A DNA stretch of 64,000 nt, from assembly GCA_023525715.1 (NCBI GenBank), contig CM042011.1:64712354-64776353 (forward strand), in the 5' to 3' direction. The stretch's first letter is position 1. Every line of letters begins with the position of its first letter. A program made the translations under genes and the position numbers. This document shows positions 11,812 to 22,639 of the stretch, piece by piece. The notes under the pieces are model-generated. The model worked only from the letters and a program-made list of their open reading frames with translations, was not told the origin of the DNA and searched no databases. The DNA comes from Cichorium intybus. Taxonomy: Eukaryota > Streptophyta > Magnoliopsida > Asterales > Asteraceae.

Positions 11812-12060
11812 TGTAACATCCACCAATCGCACGTATCACAATATTGTCCGCTTTGGGCCACCCAGCATGAAAACTTCCCAGGGGGTCACCCATCATGGGA
11901 TTTCTCCCACCCGGGCACGCTTAACTACAGAGTTCTTATGGGATCTGCTGCCCTCACTGCTTTAAAACGCGTTGTGATAGGGAGGTATCCACACCCCTTA
12001 TAAGGAGATGCTTAGTTCTCCTCCTCGGTCGATGTGGGATCAAGGATCTCTCCCCATTCA
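11812..12060 (-). repeat. 5' LTR of Cassandra element with 5S-like promoter
   Basis: About 11861-11958, read on the minus strand, resembles plant 5S rRNA from the A-box segment (AGTTAAGCGTGCCCGGG) to the C-box segment (GATGGGTGACCCCCTGGGAA). This is the upstream LTR in the direction of transcription and the more complete of the two. It is not a functional 5S gene: it is bounded by LTR ends and only part of the sequence is 5S-like. Confidence 0.85.
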
Positions 12061-12224
12061 AAATTGTAAGACCCGTTCCGCCGAGTCGCGGCCCGAAGGA
12101 ATCCGCGGCGCGGCTTTAGGAAGAATCTAGAATCGCGAAGGATTTGTACGCACGGCGCGGTTCTAAAGAACGCGCGACGCGGTGCGCCTCTAAAGTGAAA
12201 AACCCTAATTCGGATTTAAACGCC

Positions 12225-12232
12225 TATATAAA
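12225..12232 (+). promoter_or_regulatory. TATA box in the 5' LTR fragment
   Basis: TATATAAA in a context repeated in the 3' LTR at 14733-14740. It is the likely core promoter of this Gypsy family. In this copy it stands about 100 bases before the fusion to RT. Confidence 0.6.
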
Positions 12233-12334
12233 GGGACCCAGCCCTAGGGTTCGTGTTTTTGGGAGTTTTCTGGAGCAGAGGCGTCTGGTTTCGGTAGATA
12301 CTCGTTGGTCTCGAGACTTTGAAGGCTTTGAGAG

Positions 12335-14577
12335 GTATTGGAGACCTTAAGGAAGGAGAAGCTTTATGCAAAATTATCCAAGTGTGACTTTTGGCTACGG
12401 GAGGTCCAGTTTTTAGGTCACATCCTCAACGAGCAAGGAATCATGGTAGACCCGGCTAAGGTAGAGGCCGTGATGCGGTGGGAGGTTCCGAAAACTCCCT
12501 CGGAGATTAGAAGTTTCTTGGGTCTGGCTGGTTATTATCGTCGTTTCATCCAAGACTTCTCAAAGGTTGCGGTACCTTTGACTCAGCTAACTAAGAAAAA
12601 CGCTGCTTTCGGTTGGGTGAGGAGCAGCAGCAGGCTTTTGAGATTTTGCGGCGAAAATTGTGTGAAGCTCCAGTTTTAACCTTGCCTGAAGGCATGGAGG
12701 ACATGGTAGTTTATTGCGATGCATCTATCTCGGGATTGGGGGCAGTCTTGATGCAACGAGGTAGGGTGATTGCTTACGCCTCATGACAGTTGAAGCCCTA
12801 TGAGGCTAACTATCATACTCATGAGTTGGAATTGGGAGCGGTGGTTTTCGCTCTCAAGATTTGGAGACACTATTTGTATGGAGTGAAGTGTACCATCTAT
12901 ACCGACCACAAGAGTTTGAAGTATCTAATGGATCAGACCAATCTAAATATGAGACAGAGAAGATGGTTAGATGTGTTGAAAGACTATGATTGTGAGATAC
13001 ACTATCACCTTGGAAAGGCCAATGTGGTAGCGGATGCGTTAAGCCGTAAGACTTCAGGTACACCCCTTCGGGGCGTTTGTCTAAGGATGACAATTGTGAC
13101 ACCGCTGCTTGAGCTGATAAGGAAGGCTCAGGTGGAAGCAAGCAAGAGCGAAAATCAAAAAGGTGAAAGAATTGTGGGTCAGTTGGCAGCTATGGTCAAA
13201 GATAGTAGAGATCTGTTAGCTTGCCATGAGAGAATTTGGGTACCGAAGCTGGGCGGGGTTCGTCAAACCCTATTGGAGGAGGCACATAAATCCAAGTTCT
13301 CTATCCACCCTGGAGCAACTAAAATGTATAGGGATCTGCGCAAATATTATTGGTGGCCAGGCATGAAAAGGGAAGTAGCTTGGTTTGTCGAAAGATGCAT
13401 GACCTGTCGTAGGGTCAAGGCCGAGCACCAACGGCCTCATGGTAGACTGCAGCCTCTCGAGATCCCAGAATGGAAATGGGAGCATATCACAATGGATTTA
13501 ATCACAAAGTTGCCAAGAACCCCTCGACATAAGGACACCATTTGGGTTATCGTGGATAGGTTGACTAAAAGTGCTCATTTCCTCCCCATTCAAGAGACCT
13601 TCTCTGCAAAGGAATTGGCTAAGGTCTACGTAGATTAGATTATCTCTCGGCATGGTATACCGGTCTCGGTGATATCCGACCGGGATGTCCGATTTACGTC
13701 TAGGTTTTGGAAGAAGTTTCATGAGGAATTAGGCACTCGCCTTCATTTCAGCACAGCATATCATCCTCAGACGGATGGGCAGAGTGAAAGGACGATTCAA
13801 ACGCTATAGGATATGCTTAGGGCGTGTGTCATCGATTTTGGTGGCAGTTGGGATTCTCATCTCCCTTTAGCTGAGTTTTCCTATAATAACAGTTATCACG
13901 CGAGCATTGGCAGGGCTCCCTTCGAAATGTTGTATGGAAGGAAATGTCGGACACCTATTTGCTGGGGCGAGGTTGGCCAGCAAGTATTGGGTAGTACTGA
14001 GGTAGTGCTCAAGACAATTGAGTTAATTCAGAAGGTTCGGGAGAGATTGTTAACGGCTCAAAGTCGACAGAAAAGTTATGCAGATCGGCGACGGTCCGAT
14101 CTCGAGTTTCAAGTTGGGGATTATGTTCTTCTTAAGGTGTCACCTTGGAAGGGAGTTATTCGTTTTAGGAAGCGAGGAAAGCTTGGCCCTAGGTACATTG
14201 GACCTTATCGAATCATCGCGCGAGTAGGAAAGGTAGCTTACCGGTTGGAGCTGCCCGAGCAGCTTAGTCAGATTCACGACACGTTCCACGTTTCACAACT
14301 CAGAAAGTGCATTACCGAGGAATCTACAATAGTGCCTTTGGAGGATATTCAATTAGACGAACGCCTAAATTATGTGGAGCGACCAATTGCCATCATTGAA
14401 AGGAAAATAAAGACTTTACGAAATAAAACAATAGGATTAGTTAAGGTGCAGTGGCAACATCGTAAAGGGTCCGAATGGACTTGGGAACCGGAGGAGGAAA
14501 TGCGGAGACATTACCCAGAATTGTTTACAGGCACGGATTTTGGGGACGAAATCCAGTTAAGTGGGGGAGAATTGTAA
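12335..14577 (+). pseudogene. Gypsy pol remnant: RT end, RNase H, integrase, chromodomain
   Basis: Reading order: end of RT (YAKLSKCDFW, VQFLGHIL, FLGLAGYYRRFI), RNase H (CDASISGLGAVLMQRG, YTDHKSLKYL, VADALSRK), integrase zinc finger (HKSKFSIHPG...CMTCRRVK), integrase core (TMDLI, VISDRDVRFTSRFW, YHPQTDGQSERTIQ) and a C-terminal chromodomain-like segment (VKVQWQHRKGSEWTWEPEEEM). These mark a chromovirus. Breaks: a frame change near 12620, a TGA at about 12784, a TAG at 13636 and a TAG at 13807. The last frame, 13813-14577, is open for 254 codons. The polypurine tract AAGTGGGGGAGAA (14559-14571) precedes the 3' LTR. Confidence 0.9.
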
Positions 14578-16030
14578 GAACCGTTTCGCCGAGTCACGGC
14601 CCGGAGGAATCCGCGGCGCGGCTTTAGGAAGAATCTAGAATCGCGTAGGATTTGTACGCGCGGCACGGTTCTAAAGAACCCGCGACGCGGTGCGCCTCTA
14701 AAGTGAAAAACCCTAATTCGGATTTAAACGCCTATATAAAGGGACCCAGCCCTAGGGTTCGTGTTTTTGGGAGTTTTCTGGAGCAGAGGTGTCTGGTTTC
14801 GGCAGATACTCGTTGGTCTCGAGACTTTGAAGGCTTTGAGAGATTAGAAGAAGGAGAACCAACGCGGGAGAAGGTTTGGGACGGATCGTGGGCATCACTC
14901 TGTCCTTCAGAAGTAAGGTAAGAAGATTTACTATTTTGACTTTCCTTTTTATCCCGTCATATGGTGTTACCCGTTGATTAGTAGTCTTAGATGACTTGTA
15001 ACACTTAGGGTTTAGACCAAGGACATGCATGGACTTGCATGTCCATAAGGATGTGATCTTAGGGTAGTTTCTGATCCCAGGAAGGGTATGGATTGAAACC
15101 CTAGTCGATGACTGAACTGATTAAGGGCTAATGAGACTTTGGATTGATACGAGTCCGCGGCGCGGACAGGCTATGTCGGCGACGCGGGTTCAAGTAGAAC
15201 CCCGTAAGTGTAATGATAGTCCGCGACGCATAAGAGAAAGGTCGCGCCGCGGCGAGCGACTGTTTGACCCAAAAGCTTAGTTTTGACCAGTGTTGGTTAC
15301 CTAACGTGGGGTCTGACCTTTAGGCAAGTCTATAGAAGTTTAGTCAATGCTTGACATGTTGTATATGTGGGATATAGGTGTGTGGACGAGCTAGTGGAGA
15401 TATTAAAGTATATCTGTGCGGTTTCGAATCAGGTGAGTATCCTCACCTTACTATATAATGTTGCATGTTAGGCATCTTGTGTGTTATTTACAGTTATATG
15501 ATTTGCTCTTTATCTGTGGTTATTTGTTGTTGGGCTTAGTACTGATGTGTGTCCCCTCGTAGCTGTTGTATGGCGAGTTGGACTATTGCCTTGTCCCATA
15601 GCTGTTGTATGATGGGCTGGGCCATAACCGGGAACCCATAGCTGTTGTATGATGGGTAGAACCTTCCCGTGTCCATAGCTGTTGTATGATGGACGCCCGT
15701 AGCTGTTGTATGGCGGGTAGGGTCGGGTCGTTCTCAAGGACGGGTTGTTAAAATGTGGGCATGTATGGTAATTTGTGGACTCACTAAGCTTTAAGCTTAC
15801 CCGTTGATTTTATAACATTTCAGGTATTTCAAATGACAAAGGGAAGGGCAAGGCTTGACGGCAGTGCATCGCATACAAGAGATTTATTTTAATGAACTAT
15901 ATTAGTATTTTCAAATATTTCCGCTGTTGGTTTAAGTAACATGTTGAACAGTTTTACTTTTTGGAACAAATATTTTATTGGAACCTTGATAATAAATGAA
16001 TTTTAGAAATTATGAAATTGGGGCGTTACA
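14573..16030 (+). repeat. 3' LTR of the deleted Gypsy element
   Basis: 1458 bases, TGTAAGAACC to GGCGTTACA, with TATATAAA at 14733-14740. It carries GC-rich near-palindromes such as CCGCGGCGCGG (14611-14621), CCGCGACGCGG (14680-14690) and GTCCGCGGCGCGGAC (15153-15167). A tandem array of five hairpins lies at 15556-15717. Confidence 0.9.
15556..15717 (+). repeat. Five tandem hairpins with constant loop and varying paired arms
   Basis: The constant part is TAGCTGTTGTATG. The arms are CTCG/CGAG (15556-15577), CCCAT/ATGGG (15595-15616), CCCAT/ATGGG (15635-15656), GTCCAT/ATGGAC (15671-15694) and CCCG/CGGG (15696-15717). Whenever the left arm changes, the right arm changes to keep pairing. Starts are about 25-40 bases apart. 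The array lies inside the 3' LTR, upstream of its end by about 310 bases. The function is unknown. Confidence 0.85.
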
Positions 16031-18189
16031 AGAAAGGACGAGCTAAGATCTTCAAAGAGTTTGAAGTGTGCAGGAAGTAGCACCAGTTCATATGTTCTCA
16101 AGACTGAGAGACGCATAGGTGAACTGTATAAATTTCGACTCGCTGATCCGTTCATCCTGATGTACAGGAAGGGAAACCAGATAAGACAATCGTGGATATG
16201 CATTCAATGTTAACTCTGTATGAGTCGTTCATAGAGAAGCATAGTTCCATTGATTCAGCTGCTTCGGGATTGAGTCCAGTAATAGGACACATCAAGAAAT
16301 GATCCATATCGTCTGGATCGGTTCCTTGATGTTTCAAACTGGGAATCCACAGGGTGGGACACAGTCACGGAAAGATTGGAAAAATGCTCTGAAGCCGAAC
16401 AGTTTGACAAATCAGGAATATCTTAAAATTCAGAACCCCTGATCCTTAATTCCTTGATACAGGATGTGTTTCTCACATTTGCTCTATATGCATGGACACT
16501 GTAGGATGTGGGATGTTGTTCAGACTGGATCTGAAGCTCATGCAGTTTTAGAGTTTAGTTGGATATTGAAATCATGGTATTAGCTTATTAGATGCGTATG
16601 ACATTGTCTATCATATAATACATTGTTCAAGGATTTTGTTTTAATAAAATTGTCAATTTTCTTTTAACACATGTTGTTTGAAATATCCTTGAAATGTTGT
16701 ATGATTGTGTTGAATGCATGATTAGTAATAACTTGAATATTGATACATCCAAAGTGTTTGGATTTAGGAATTGTGTCCCTTATGATTGTTAAGACAAATG
16801 TTGTAAGAATCAATTCAACCAAAGGTCCAGTTGGACAGGACTTTGGAATCATTTGAATTAGAGTCTCATGATGAGTTGAGTTCTTAATGTGTCAAGAAAT
16901 GAATCACCCAAAGATCCAGTTTGATAGGACTTTGGAATCATTTGACTTAAAGTCAGATGATGATTAAGTTCTTTATTAAGTGCATATGGCAAGAAATGAA
17001 TCACCCAAAGATCCAGAGGATAGGATTTTGGAATCAGTTGACTTAGAGTCAACCGAAGATTGCAAATCTTGAACAGAATTAACAAAGTCATAAGTTTACA
17101 TAGATATGTAAAAGGCATTGAGATTAGGAGCAACGGACACATCAGTTGCTATGTATTGCTCGAATCTTCAAACATAACACAATTGTTTGTACTTCACGAT
17201 ATTTGTCATTCGATATGACGAATATGGCTTCGCTTATCAGAATAAGAAATTGAATTGAAACCTTGAACAGTTCAAGGACTTCAAAGGAAGTACAAGATCC
17301 GCAGAACCTGAGTGACAACATAAACTGGGAAAATGTTTCATAGTTCATTCTCTTCCAAGAATATTAATAAGTTATAATGTGTTTTAGGGAAGATGATGGA
17401 GCATTGGTCGAAACAGTTCGATCCTCGATGTATGAGATACATTGTCAATTAGTTTCCAATAAATTGAATTCTAAACCAGTCAGACTATATTCCGACCACA
17501 TTCTAGACTAAGTAGGCTTTGGAGATACTGCTGAAATGTGAAGCTGGGATTATCCCACTTGCACATAGAGAGTCCATGGTCTTGTAGTGTTCGTCTGAAC
17601 CTCATGACTAGCCTAAACCTGATCAGCAATGTCGTTTCACTGGCTATCCCGCTGTAACTGTAAAAGAATAACTCTTTTAGAAAGAACTCATGTTCTAAGG
17701 AAACAGTGGGAGTTGGGACAGTCCTGAATGAGTTCAGGATTAGCCAAGTAAAAAAAACTTTTAGTCATCACTAGGCTTGGAACAGAAATCAGATTTTTGT
17801 TCTACAACTGACATAATCTCCTCTTGACCAGTAGTATTGATCACCATCATAAGTAGTTATGATCAAGGTGACATACCGATTGGTGGTAAAACACTATAGT
17901 TGGTACGGATTTATAATCCGACTACTTGGAAGTATTGGTGAGCCCGGTTGCTTCCAAACAAGAGAACCTTAGGGCGAGATACAGTCTATATGGCATTTTG
18001 ATTGATTTTACACCTGGTCTAAAAACCAGTGGGAGTAAATGAATCATCAAAAGAATACAGCATGGACAGAAGCGTACCTTCAGAACATCTGGTTGAGTGA
18101 GACGATACTCAGAGTCAAGTAATTGGCTCCGAGAGGAGCACTCTCAATAGAAGATGAAATCCGAAAGGATACTGCATATTGTAAGTCCG

Positions 18190-18221
18190 TAGTGGAGCGC
18201 ATGTGGATCACCGACACACTA
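18190..18221 (+). other. Hairpin motif, third copy (type A)
   Basis: Core GAGCGCATGTGG then ATCACCGACA, bracketed by TAGTG and CACTA. The flanks downstream (AATGGGGGCTCA-CAAAGA) also resemble those of the first leader copy, so leader and 3' interior probably share an ancestral duplicated segment. Confidence 0.75.
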
Positions 18222-19184
18222 ATGGGGGCTCACAAAGAATATGCCAGTATAAAGGTACATGGGCCCGGGATTTTCCCACGGGCATCTCACAAGAAAGGAT
18301 ATTCAGATTCTCGAAATATGCCAAAGGATTGGATTTGGGGAATGTGCTGAAAGATTTCCATTAAGATGTCAAAAAGGGTTTGGATTCACAAAAGGTGCCA
18401 AAAGTTTTGGATTCTGTGAATAGTCCATAACCGTGTCAAAGCTAGTGGGAGTATCGTTGTTATCTACTATCTCCATATGTGAGTTACATACTATTTCTAG
18501 GAAACGTCTCCTTTCATTACAAAGTGTAATGACTTGGTGTTAAGAGACGGATCGCTGTGAAAGACTTAATAGAGATACGACATACTCAAGTGGTTGTAAA
18601 CATCTATAAGATAGATCGAAACTCTGCCAAGATGATCTTGATGAGATTCAAGATTCATAGCACCAGGAAACGATTTTCCTATCATTGCAAAGTGTGATGA
18701 CTTGGCATGAAAGAAATAAAGAAGGTGCAACATACTCATGTAATTCACAGTCATCTATTGGAAAGATGAAATCGCCAGCATAGACCTAGCCATTGTAAGC
18801 ATGATCTTGATAAGATTCAAGATGCACGAGAAAAGTCTCCGAAAGGAAAATAGTTTTTCGAAAATCATGACACAAGGATTATAAATAATCCTTGGATTCC
18901 GAAAGGGTTTGGAATAGGATTAGATCGGGTTCCACAAGTTTTGGATCGATCATAAAGTCATGAACATGTCCTGATGATTTAATGCTTAGGGCATAGTAAG
19001 TTGGATTCAGGACATTGCTTGGCTGGGAATACTGGATGGATTGGTTGAACTCAAGTGAGAATTCATTAGGAAATGATTAGGGTGAAAGTGATTGTATTAA
19101 TTTGAAAGATTTTCAAAGTGGTAATTATTAACATCAAGACATGATGTTAAAGGACTTCATGGTTAAAGAGTCTCGTTGGTATTC

Positions 19185-19216
19185 TGATGGAGCACGTGTG
19201 GTTCACCGGCACATCA
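19185..19216 (+). other. Hairpin motif, fourth copy (type B)
   Basis: Core GAGCACGTGTGG then TTCACCGGCA, bracketed by TGATG and CATCA. This is the same arm class as the second leader copy, giving the order A, B in the leader and A, B in the 3' interior. Confidence 0.75.
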
Positions 19217-20260
19217 TAACACCTCGAAATAGTCTTAGGGTGCAGTCAAGTAGACTAAAGACCCCAGAACCATAGGAAGTCACAGTACACATTACCAGAA
19301 TGGAGTTAGAAGAGAAATTGACAAGATAACTTATTGAGATGTTATCGGATAAGCATCTGATTGGATCATTTGCAATAAAGTGTATAAGTATAAGATACTT
19401 TGGATACATAGAAAGAGTGTAAGGTTCATAAAGACATAGCTGTAAAATTAGAATTGAAAGTTTAAAAGAAATCTTGAAACCGATAATAGTTTATGACAAG
19501 GTCTTACTTGGTGATTACCTTGTGGAGACTTGGTAATAAGCAGGAGTAGCTGCCATTCAGATTTTTATGTTTCGCTTTCGCATGTTTACTTCCCGAATAA
19601 TTTAATTATTCAGAAAGGTCCACAGTCGCTCATACTTTGGGAAGTAAGTGTTGAATCAAGACTGCCATGAATTAGTTTGTAGACTGTCTAAGGAGTTAGA
19701 CATAGCAATAGGATTGCTACAACATTCATGAGTACTTAGAAATAGAGATTTGAGTATTGGATAAACCCACGCTCAACAGATTGCTTCATGGATTATATCA
19801 CAAGCAATGTTGAGACGATAATATCTTATGATCATGAAGTGGAGAGATATGAGTTATAATTTACAAGGCAGTTGTTCATTGATAATACGAAAACGCATCG
19901 GTAACTCGATGTTATAAAACGTGTTGTTGTGAATGATTTGTCTGGTAAAAGATATAAGCATATAAGTCGAAGCTCATTCGTTCCTTAACCCTGATGGGTA
20001 ACGATATCTGTAGGCCTCTCGATGATTTTGAAGTTGACTAAAGTGCTGGCCAGCCTGGACTAAATTGATGTGTTCAATTAGAAGTTCTAAAGTCATAAGC
20101 AGAATCGGAAATCGGGAAACAGAGTATCAGACCGAGATTGATCTCAATCCATGTCTCGTGTCTGAAAATATCTTGTTGGACGAAGGATCATATGATCACT
20201 TATCTATGGACAGAACTGACTGGGTCAGAGTTCGGCAACAGTTTCTAGGAAGCTACAGTT

Positions 20261-20652
20261 TGTTGATTAATTAGAGGTTAATTAGGTGTCTAAGCCATGA
20301 CTAATAATTAGTATTTATCTAATTAATAGTGGCATAGTCCATTTGGGTTGCCCTCATAGCAGGAGGTTTGATAGAAAGTTTAGTAGAGAGAAAGATTGAT
20401 TTATCATATGATTAATAAATCAATAGAAATTAAATAAATAGTTTATTAATATATTAAAGTGATAATATATTAATTAGAAACTATATTAATTAATTAGGAA
20501 TTAATCTAGAATTAATTGGAATTAATTTGGAGATTAAATTAATTAATTAAAGGTGCATGGACTAAAACTATAATTATTCAATAGTTGAGTAAGTGACAGT
20601 TTGAATGAGTGAAGTGGCCAGCGAAATATATATATATGGAAATATATAAATT

Positions 20653-20728
<76 letters not shown>

Positions 20729-21114
20729 AGATAATTATAGTTTGAATTATTAAGATAAAAGTTTATCTTAATTTGAATTCAAAAAGGCTTATCTCTTAAA
20801 CTTTATGTGGTCATCTGATGGAGGCTATAAATAGGGAGCCCCATAACCTCATAACCTGCGATTTTTACCTATTCTCTCTAGAAATTTCGTTCTCCCCTCT
20901 AGCTCTTGGGTGTGACTTCTTTTGAGACAGGACAATTGTGCTGCTCAGCTTCCAAGAAATCCTAAAAGGTTAGTTTTTCTGATTTGGTTCTTTTAGTTAT
21001 TTTCTTGTGGCCTTTAGGAATTTATTATATGTTCAATTAGAAGAAAACATAGATCCTTATAGGTTGCATGTGAACTTAGTATTTTTAGTTCATAGATTTG
21101 CATAAAAACCTTCA
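20261..21114 (+). repeat. 3' LTR of the Copia-type element
   Basis: Starts TGTTGATTAATT, ends AACCTTCA, and is followed by the target duplication ATAGT. It keeps the 80-base promoter segment (20791-20870) lost from the 5' LTR and a (TA)n tract at 20656-20726. Confidence 0.85.
20826..20833 (+). promoter_or_regulatory. TATA box of the Copia LTR
   Basis: TATAAATA within GGCTATAAATAGGGAGCC. It is the probable core promoter of this family and is present only in the 3' LTR. It could drive transcription into the sequence to the right. Confidence 0.6.
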
Positions 21115-21350
21115 ATAGTATCATTTATGCGAAGTCTCACAGGGAACTTGGTAAACTAGTCACAATGATGAATCTTCAATAAGACTATCGTATCCTTTAA
21201 GAACGAATAAATGCATAACCACAAAAAGTAAACTGTTGTTTGTTTAGCTCTTACTGGTTAGTAAGAGGTTACGTCTGAGTCAGTCCAACTCAAACCGTTT
21301 GATAACCCTAAAATTTACCTCTGACTCAGTCTGAGTCAGACCATTTGATA

Positions 21351-22639
21351 TGTTGTGTACAGCGAAAGAACACCAACAGATACAGCCAAGTATTTTGACA
21401 AACATTCACCAACTATCAAGGCTAGTGAGTCATGAAAAGATTAAGAATAAAAACACAATGATATAAAGTGGTTCATCCAACATCGAGTTGGGCTACGCCC
21501 ACTGGGATAATCGAGAGAAACTTCATTGATAAAATTCAATGATTTACAAAAGAGAATCCATGACTACACTCATACCTTTGATATGTTTAACATGTTGCAA
21601 TAAGTTGTCAATGAGATGTATTAATAGCGAGATATGGAAGGCTGAACACTCAAGTATTTAGGCGAGAAAGAGCAAAAGGACAAACTAGCCCTGCACATTG
21701 TCACTTTATAAGGTAATAAAGCTGACAACACCATGCTGCCCATGCTGCCCTTGACATAAGGTATTGTTCTTTGCGTGTTCCCAAGATTCTTCTGACACGA
21801 GATGTGACAATACCAATAATGAGTCTAACCAAAGCCTCGCCTTTGGTTGAAGAACTCCTCATTGGTCTTCGATTGAGATCTTCCCTTCGAACGAGGGTGT
21901 AACTGTCTAACTTGTGCTTCTGCAACTCCTGTCGAACTTACACTTCGTATAAGGGCCAACTCTTCCTTCAAGAACTCTTACGTCTGAACTTTGCTTTGGC
22001 TGGAGGATACTGCTATCTCATCTTCTTCTGCTGATGACATGTTCACTACTGTGACTATAGCCAAGCTACTGATCTCACTATGAACATCTGTCCGCATAAG
22101 ATACTGATGAAGCTTTCCATGGACACAAATCCTTAGTTCAGACTTAGTTATTATTACTTTGTCACATGCCTTCGGTCTGGTAACCTCCTCGGTCTGAACG
22201 GACATTCTCGAGTATGACTGGCCCTGATGTCAATCTTGGATGTCTTCCTGCATGTCCATGCTGAGGAGGTATCTTCTAATCCCGATGAGGTTTGGCCTTC
22301 CTCGATCCAAATGATTAGATACCTTCGGTTCAGGCACTGGACATGGCTTCGGATCCGGACAAGGCAAGGATGCCTTAGTCCTGCTAATCTTCAAGCCTTC
22401 GGTTCAACGTTTTACTGATCTTCTGAAGGATCACCTCCTTCTTATTCTGATTTGCCATGGTTGATTTGATCGGAGCGAAGGAATCCCATTAGACAGAAGG
22501 TCTAGAGACTTGTTTGAGATGCACACATTAACAGCACTAGTTTCGTCTCGCCAGTTTTCTGGTTACTTCAGACAACTGTTCCACTTTGATTGCCTTGGAT
22601 CTTCCCCCGGTTCATATTAGGCTCCACATTTTCTCAACA
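21351..22639 (-). repeat. 3' LTR of the minus-strand element
   Basis: Plus-strand ends are TGTTGTGTACAG and TTTCTCAACA. It is clearly related to the 24856-26072 copy throughout, with many substitutions and small indels, so the insertion is not recent. Confidence 0.85.

Larger units (their letters stand above)
11509..12060 (-). mobile_element. Cassandra-type TRIM element (5S rRNA-derived LTRs)
   Basis: Two direct copies (11509-11743 and 11812-12060) start TGTAACATCC and end CCCCATTCA on the plus strand. On the minus strand each LTR contains a 5S rRNA-like segment, including AGTTAAGCGTGC and GATGGGTGACC. That is the hallmark of Cassandra, a short non-coding LTR element with RNA polymerase III promoter boxes. 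Between the LTRs are 68 bases: on the minus strand a primer site TGGTATCTGAGC (11798-11809) two bases after the 5' LTR, and a G-rich purine tract just before the 3' LTR. There is no coding capacity; it must depend on enzymes of other elements. Confidence 0.9.
12065..16030 (+). mobile_element. Chromovirus Gypsy element with a large internal deletion
   Basis: A 5' LTR fragment (12065-12334), pol (12335-14560) and a full 3' LTR (14573-16030). The LTR starts TGTAAGA and ends GGCGTTACA. At about 12330-12335 the LTR is fused directly to the middle of reverse transcriptase. The rest of the 5' LTR, the primer site, gag, protease and the first part of RT are gone; GAGAG at the junction is possible microhomology. 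The right flank AGAAA (16031-16035) repeats the AGAAA left of the Cassandra element (11504-11508). The simplest reading is that one of the two elements inserted at the other's edge. The copy cannot move by itself. Confidence 0.85.
16036..20260 (+). other. Non-coding interior of the Copia-type element
   Basis: After the gag remnant I see no pol motif in any frame. The region has diverged tandem repeats: about three units of roughly 100 bases around 16820-17060 (sharing AATCACCCAAAGATCCAG and GACTTTGGAATCA), and two units of about 170 bases around 18490-18830 (sharing CAAAGTGTRATGACTTGG and GATCTTGATRAGATTCAAGA). The hairpin motif of the leader returns at 18190 and 19185. The phrase GTGGGAGTA-like recurs near 18001 and 18440. 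No host gene is recognised. Confidence 0.7.
9036..21114 (+). mobile_element. Large Copia-type LTR element, apparently gag-only, with nested insertions
   Basis: Two related LTRs (9036-9787 and 20261-21114) are flanked by the 5-bp duplication ATAGT (9031-9035 and 21115-21119). A primer site TGGTATCAGAGC, complementary to the 3' end of initiator methionine tRNA, follows the 5' LTR. A gag start lies at 11150. Gag is interrupted at 11508 by a Cassandra element joined to a Gypsy element; the duplication AGAAA marks both sides and the gag frame resumes at 16031. From about 16200 to 20260 I find no protease, integrase, reverse transcriptase or RNase H motif. The element is therefore probably a non-autonomous derivative with a long non-coding interior. 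No convincing polypurine tract precedes the 3' LTR. Without the nested insertions it is about 7.5 kb. Confidence 0.85.

Noticed and set aside
11861..11958. 5S rRNA gene on the minus strand
   Set aside because: Only part of the sequence is 5S-like, it is inside LTR ends TGTAACATCC...CATTCA, and a second copy follows after a primer site. It is a Cassandra LTR, not a ribosomal gene.
15556..15717. Regularly spaced 22-24 base repeats resembling a small CRISPR array
   Set aside because: The DNA is plant-like, the repeats differ in their arms, spacers are short and there are no cas genes. It is a hairpin array inside an LTR.
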